Origin: Corylus avellana
Taxonomy: Eukaryota > Streptophyta > Magnoliopsida > Fagales > Betulaceae
DNA: 64,000 nucleotides
NCBI RefSeq assembly: GCF_901000735.1
Contig: NC_081543.1
Coordinates: 37,072,590-37,136,589 of the forward strand
Direction of reading: 5' to 3'
The notes under the pieces are model-generated. The model was not told where the DNA came from, made no database searches, and was given only the letters and a program-made list of their open reading frames with translations. The translations under genes and the position numbers were made by a program. This document shows positions 60,301 through 64,000 of this stretch, piece by piece. The number at the start of each line of letters is the position of its first letter. Position 1 is the first letter of the stretch.

Positions 60301-62666
60301 GTTTGTCTCTTTTTTTTATCGGTTCATATTCTGTATTTTCCTTTTTGTCTTGGAAACCATCCCCATTAACGACCTCCGTGAAATCAGTCTCCAGTACAAG
60401 TGCGGACAGAAAAAATTTCACCCAGAAAACGGAAGGTAATCTCTCTCTCTCTCTCTCTCTCTCTGTGGTTACGTTGCTGGGATTATGGAAAAACAGTTTA
60501 CCTGGAGTTGGATGGTTAAGCACATAGTTTGTTTTTCCAAAACTAAAATGAAGAAATTGGTTCTAATTCCATTAAAAAGGATATCTTTTTTCTAGTGTCA
60601 GCCTCTGGGTGTTTTTGTTTTATTAATATGTGGATTTAATTTGCGTTTGAAAGCTTAATGGAAAGCAAAATGGTCTGTTGCAATTTTTTGATTGTAAATA
60701 TTATAACTTTAGGATTGTAAGAGGGTATTTTCGTATAGGCATCAATACCCAGGAGCTGGAATTTGAAGGTGATGCTTCAGAAGTGCAATAATCACCGGTT
60801 GAGGATTTATAATAATGTTGGTTGTTTTGATAGTTGTACATACATAAATGAATACAGGCGTGCATACGTAAATGAGTCTGTTAAGGTTTGTGCTGGAAAT
60901 TTCTCAAACCTTAGACTGTAACTTGTATGAAATTGCTTATGAATGGGACATCTTAGTGTACTTTATATGGAGCAAAGTTGCCTTAGTTGTCGTGTTCAAG
61001 TGAGAATACTTTTTTGAAGAGTTGGGCATTGAAACTAACTTATAAAAGGACATGGTCTTGTCAATGTCAAAGAAAAATGTCATGGGTTGCAAAAGTGTAT
61101 ACTTTGCTAAGACTATGTTAAAAGAATGAGTTATGGTTTCTAGGAATATGGTGAAAAGGTTGAGCATGTAGACATATGTGAATTATATGGCCAAAGCTCC
61201 AGCTTAGATGGATCTTCCTCCCCTTGTAAGACCGATATTGAGGGTGAAGTCATATCTCACCAATCAATGTGCGTGTGAATTGTTTGGGATTATTTGGATT
61301 ATTGAAGATGTATTAGACTAGTGGGATGATGCAATGGTTACCATAATTTAAGTGCTGAGATGAGGAATATGAGAGAGATGGATGGATAAGCAAGGAAATT
61401 GTTGTCTTGGTATAGTTGGGCTTAAAACCGGTTGCCTGAGTGCAAGTTACATCTTTGTTCCGAGTTACGGAAGTTGGGTCTTTTAAGTATCAGGCTGATA
61501 ACATATTATTTGGCAGATCACAATGGTGACACGCAGTCACAAAATAGGCTTCAAGGTTACAGCCATTTTTTAGGGATTGGATGGATGCTGGTAGTTTCCC
61601 AGCTGGCATTTGGGATGAGGGTCATAGTACTTGCAAAGGTGAAAGGTAGTAGTATCAAGATTTTTCAGTCAATGAGAAATCCTTTTTTTTTTTTTTTGGC
61701 GCCTTTCAGAAGTGTTAACTGGGTGGGGGTACACAAATTTCTGAGCCTCAACTATAGCCACGAAGCCAAACATTCCCATTACTGCAGCATGATTAATGCA
61801 ATTTTTTTATCAAGAAGCGTTACTTTTATGTAAGTTAGAGTCCCTGGCCCCTGCTGCCTGTCCAGGTACCTCAGGTTGGCATCAACATGAGTGTTTTGTG
61901 CCTTGTTTTGCAGCACTTTCAGGTCAGTGGCCATGGAGCACATTTCAACAGATTTGAAAAGCAGATTTGGCGAAAAGTTCTATGAACTCCCATGATGGGT
62001 AGCATCCTTAGTCCATGTGTATTAAGTACAATGTTGCATTCATGTTTGTTACAAACTTATTTTTCTGAACACCTTACAAAAGGTGCTCTTACTGGGAATT
62101 GCCTTTCTGGCTTACCTCAGGAGGAAAAGCCAATACAAAGATTCCAAACAATCAGTGAGAAATTATGTTAATTTAGTTCAAATCGACTGCTTACCGGCAT
62201 TTGGTAGATGTTTATCTTATGAGCAGCTTATACACGCATCCCATACAACCTGATTTAAACATGGTAGTTTTGTGATACATGGGAAGCTCATGGTAACTTT
62301 TCTTTGAGGTGAAGGTGATTAAGCAAGTGGGGATGATGATTCCACCACATTTTGTATGAATTGTATATACAAGTTGTCCATTTGTATAGTATTATGTTTT
62401 TTCTGCGCAAAGTCATTTGTTAATATCTAACTGTGGAAGTGTCCTTAAAATTCATTGGTTTGATGATATTTTCATTCTCTAGATTTTGACATGAACTCTC
62501 TCCAGATATTGTCATATAGATTGCTATATCTTCCTCTTTGATTAGGCTCAAGATTGCATTGAAATAGTCTACAGGATACTATGATGGAATTTGAACGTTA
62601 TTCTTTCTTTACATGCATAGACTATCCACAGTATTTATTTATTATTCTAGTTGATTTTCTGTGCAG
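60301..62666 (+). other. Probable leader exon and 5' UTR intron of the RS-rich gene
   Basis: A plausible noncoding exon ends at 60435 in acggaag/gtaatc, followed by a (CT)n run at 60441-60464. The next acceptor is ctgtgcag at 62659-62666. If so, the leader intron is about 2.2 kb. The interval has no convincing coding frame. Confidence 0.4.
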
Positions 62667-62701
62667 GGATCAATTTGGGTTGTTCCAAGAAGGGAATTAA
62701 A

Positions 62702-64000
62702 ATGAGTGATCATTATGAAAATGATGATTCTGCTTTGGTGGGAGAATTAGACCTTAACTTTTCAATTGATGAAGAAAAAAAGGTTCAAGATCATGTTGAT
62801 GATAATTTAGCAAGAAGTGGTGAATTAAATGTGGATATGAATCAGCATGAGAAACTGGGTCCCCCCTCACTGCTTGCAGATTTTGCATATGACATCTCAA
62901 ACTCTTCTCATGAAAAATCCTATCCTGTGCCAGATGAATTTGTTCATGATGATGTTGGGAGTACAAAATTTGACTATGATCATGAGAGGATTCAGTCTCC
63001 ACTCAAGAACAACCATTACCAAGGTGAGATGGATGAATTGCATGGCAGTAATTTTCTTAACTCCTCTCATTTAAAGGCACAAACTTTTAGTATTAAGGGA
63101 ACTGAAGATTCTGCTCATTCACAGGAGTCTCCTCTGTTGGCAGAGGGCAACCGGGGAGAACAAATGGAGAGAGATTCTGACCTAGGTAGGCCATCTGTCT
63201 ATAAGGAGATAGAAGGGGAAGGTAGTGATACAGGACATTTGTTATCTTCCCCGAGGTCACTCTGGTCCAAAAATGAGCCTAAGAATGGAAACTTCTACCA
63301 CTCCATAAACTCTCCAACTGAGAACAGAAAGCCTGACACGCTCCATTCTGGCATGCAATCTCCCAAGAGAACTCCCAGACTAGCGACATCATCTGTGATG
63401 GAGAACCAGATGCTGGTTTCTCCTGAAAGGTCTCCTTGCATTCGCCAATCACCCAGTGGTCATAAGCCACTGTCTTCTCAACAAGTATTTCAGGACCCAT
63501 CATATTCACCCAGATCACATAGGCAGAAACATTCTTCACCTAAAAGGCAAGGCCTAGAAAAAGGGCTTCCATCCCAAGATCAGATATCTCCTGCTAGGAA
63601 AATTTCTGTTTCTCCACCAAGGTTGCGGAAAGGGTCCAGGCATAAGGATGATTCTTCTCGGAAGGGCATATCTGCATCACGAAAAACCAGTTACTCACCC
63701 TCATATGATCGAAGACGGGACAGATCAGTGTCAAGGTCACCCATTCGGCAAAGAGATTACAAGAGAAAATATCGTGGTAGATCTCGATCAAGGTCCCCAT
63801 ACTCAAGAGCTCATTATAGATCCCCAAGGTGAATTTATATCTCCATTTATGATAATATTTTTTTTACTGGAGCTTTATAAATGTTCAATACCCAATAGTT
63901 TGTTCCACTGAGAATTAGTGTTTTTTTTTTCCCTTGAATTCTCAAACTGAGGGTGTGAGTTTATATCATAATGTTACATTCTTTTGGCTAACAGGAGAAG
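62702..64000 (+). CDS. Acidic/RS-rich nuclear-type protein, 5' part (3' truncated)
   Basis: The exon 62667-63828 opens after ctgtgcag. The first good Met is at 62702 (MSDHYENDDSALVGELDLNF). It encodes an acidic N-terminal ~130 residues, a long Ser/Pro region (SPRSLWSKNEPKN; MQSPKRTPRLA; SPERSPCIRQSP), then a dense RS-like domain (RRRDRSVSRSPIRQRDYKRK; RGRSRSRSPYSRAHYRSPR). The donor ccaag/gtgaat at 63828/63829 and acceptor ctaacag at 63994 keep the frame, giving another Arg at the window edge. RS repeats are typical of splicing-associated nuclear-speckle proteins. No RNA-recognition motif is seen in the portion here. Family not identified. Confidence 0.72.

Noticed and set aside
1..64000. Bacterial-type systems (CRISPR, operons, phage, toxin-antitoxin)
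   Set aside because: Intron-exon structure and plant families throughout; no prokaryotic gene clusters.

Overview
This window is nuclear DNA of a flowering plant, probably a woody eudicot. The intron-rich genes, plant-specific families (TFIIIA with a 5S-rRNA-mimic exon, a PADRE/DUF4228 protein, a BRANCHLESS TRICHOME-like coiled coil, an NIP-type RING protein), AT-rich spacers and dense nonautonomous transposons all point there. I cannot name the species. One 100-base run of N (45465-45564) marks a scaffold gap.

Genes, left to right: the 3' end of an Hsp110/HSP70-16-like chaperone (+, 1-1124); an uncharacterised basic nuclear-type protein (-, 2372-5682); a short PADRE protein starting MGNC (-, 8133-8492); transcription factor IIIA with nine zinc fingers and a regulatory 5S-mimic exon (+, 17383-20016); a decayed F-box family locus (-, 20600-21769) and a second F-box fragment split by a transposon carrying an AP2/ERF gene fragment (22164-23600); a BLT-like coiled-coil protein (+, 28640-32642); an OTU deubiquitinase (-, 35703-40411); a single-exon TFIIS-like gene lacking domain I (+, 47726-48409); plastid RidA (-, 50400-54029); an NIP-like RING-H2 protein (-, 56007-57601); and the start of an acidic/RS-rich protein running off the right edge (+, 62702-64000).

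The spacers are full of mobile DNA, and several elements can be closed on target-site duplications (TSDs) by eye: three nonautonomous hAT-like elements (11035-11584, 34122-35098, 41647-42572), each packed with a different short subterminal motif; Mutator-like MITEs with 9-bp TSDs (9385-9544, 43804-44173, and a twin at 9211-9375); a Harbinger-like element with captured coding DNA (22183-23232); a TRIM-type mini-retrotransposon with an initiator-tRNA-Met primer site (26231-26749); and a long-TIR element that hosts a nested hAT copy (41493-42900).

The genes do not form a pathway. The BLT-like, OTU, RidA and RING order recalls Arabidopsis neighbours (At1g50660/At1g50670 and At3g20350/At3g20390/At3g20395, from memory), so the right half looks like a conserved microsynteny block. 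The best regulatory biology is the TFIIIA gene, whose optional third exon mimics the RNA that TFIIIA binds and carries an early in-frame stop. The strongest genome-dynamics observations are the ERF-capturing element with a paralogous empty site, the MITE pair sharing a 9-bp target, and an unexplained 200-bp sequence present in two inverted copies 30 kb apart.
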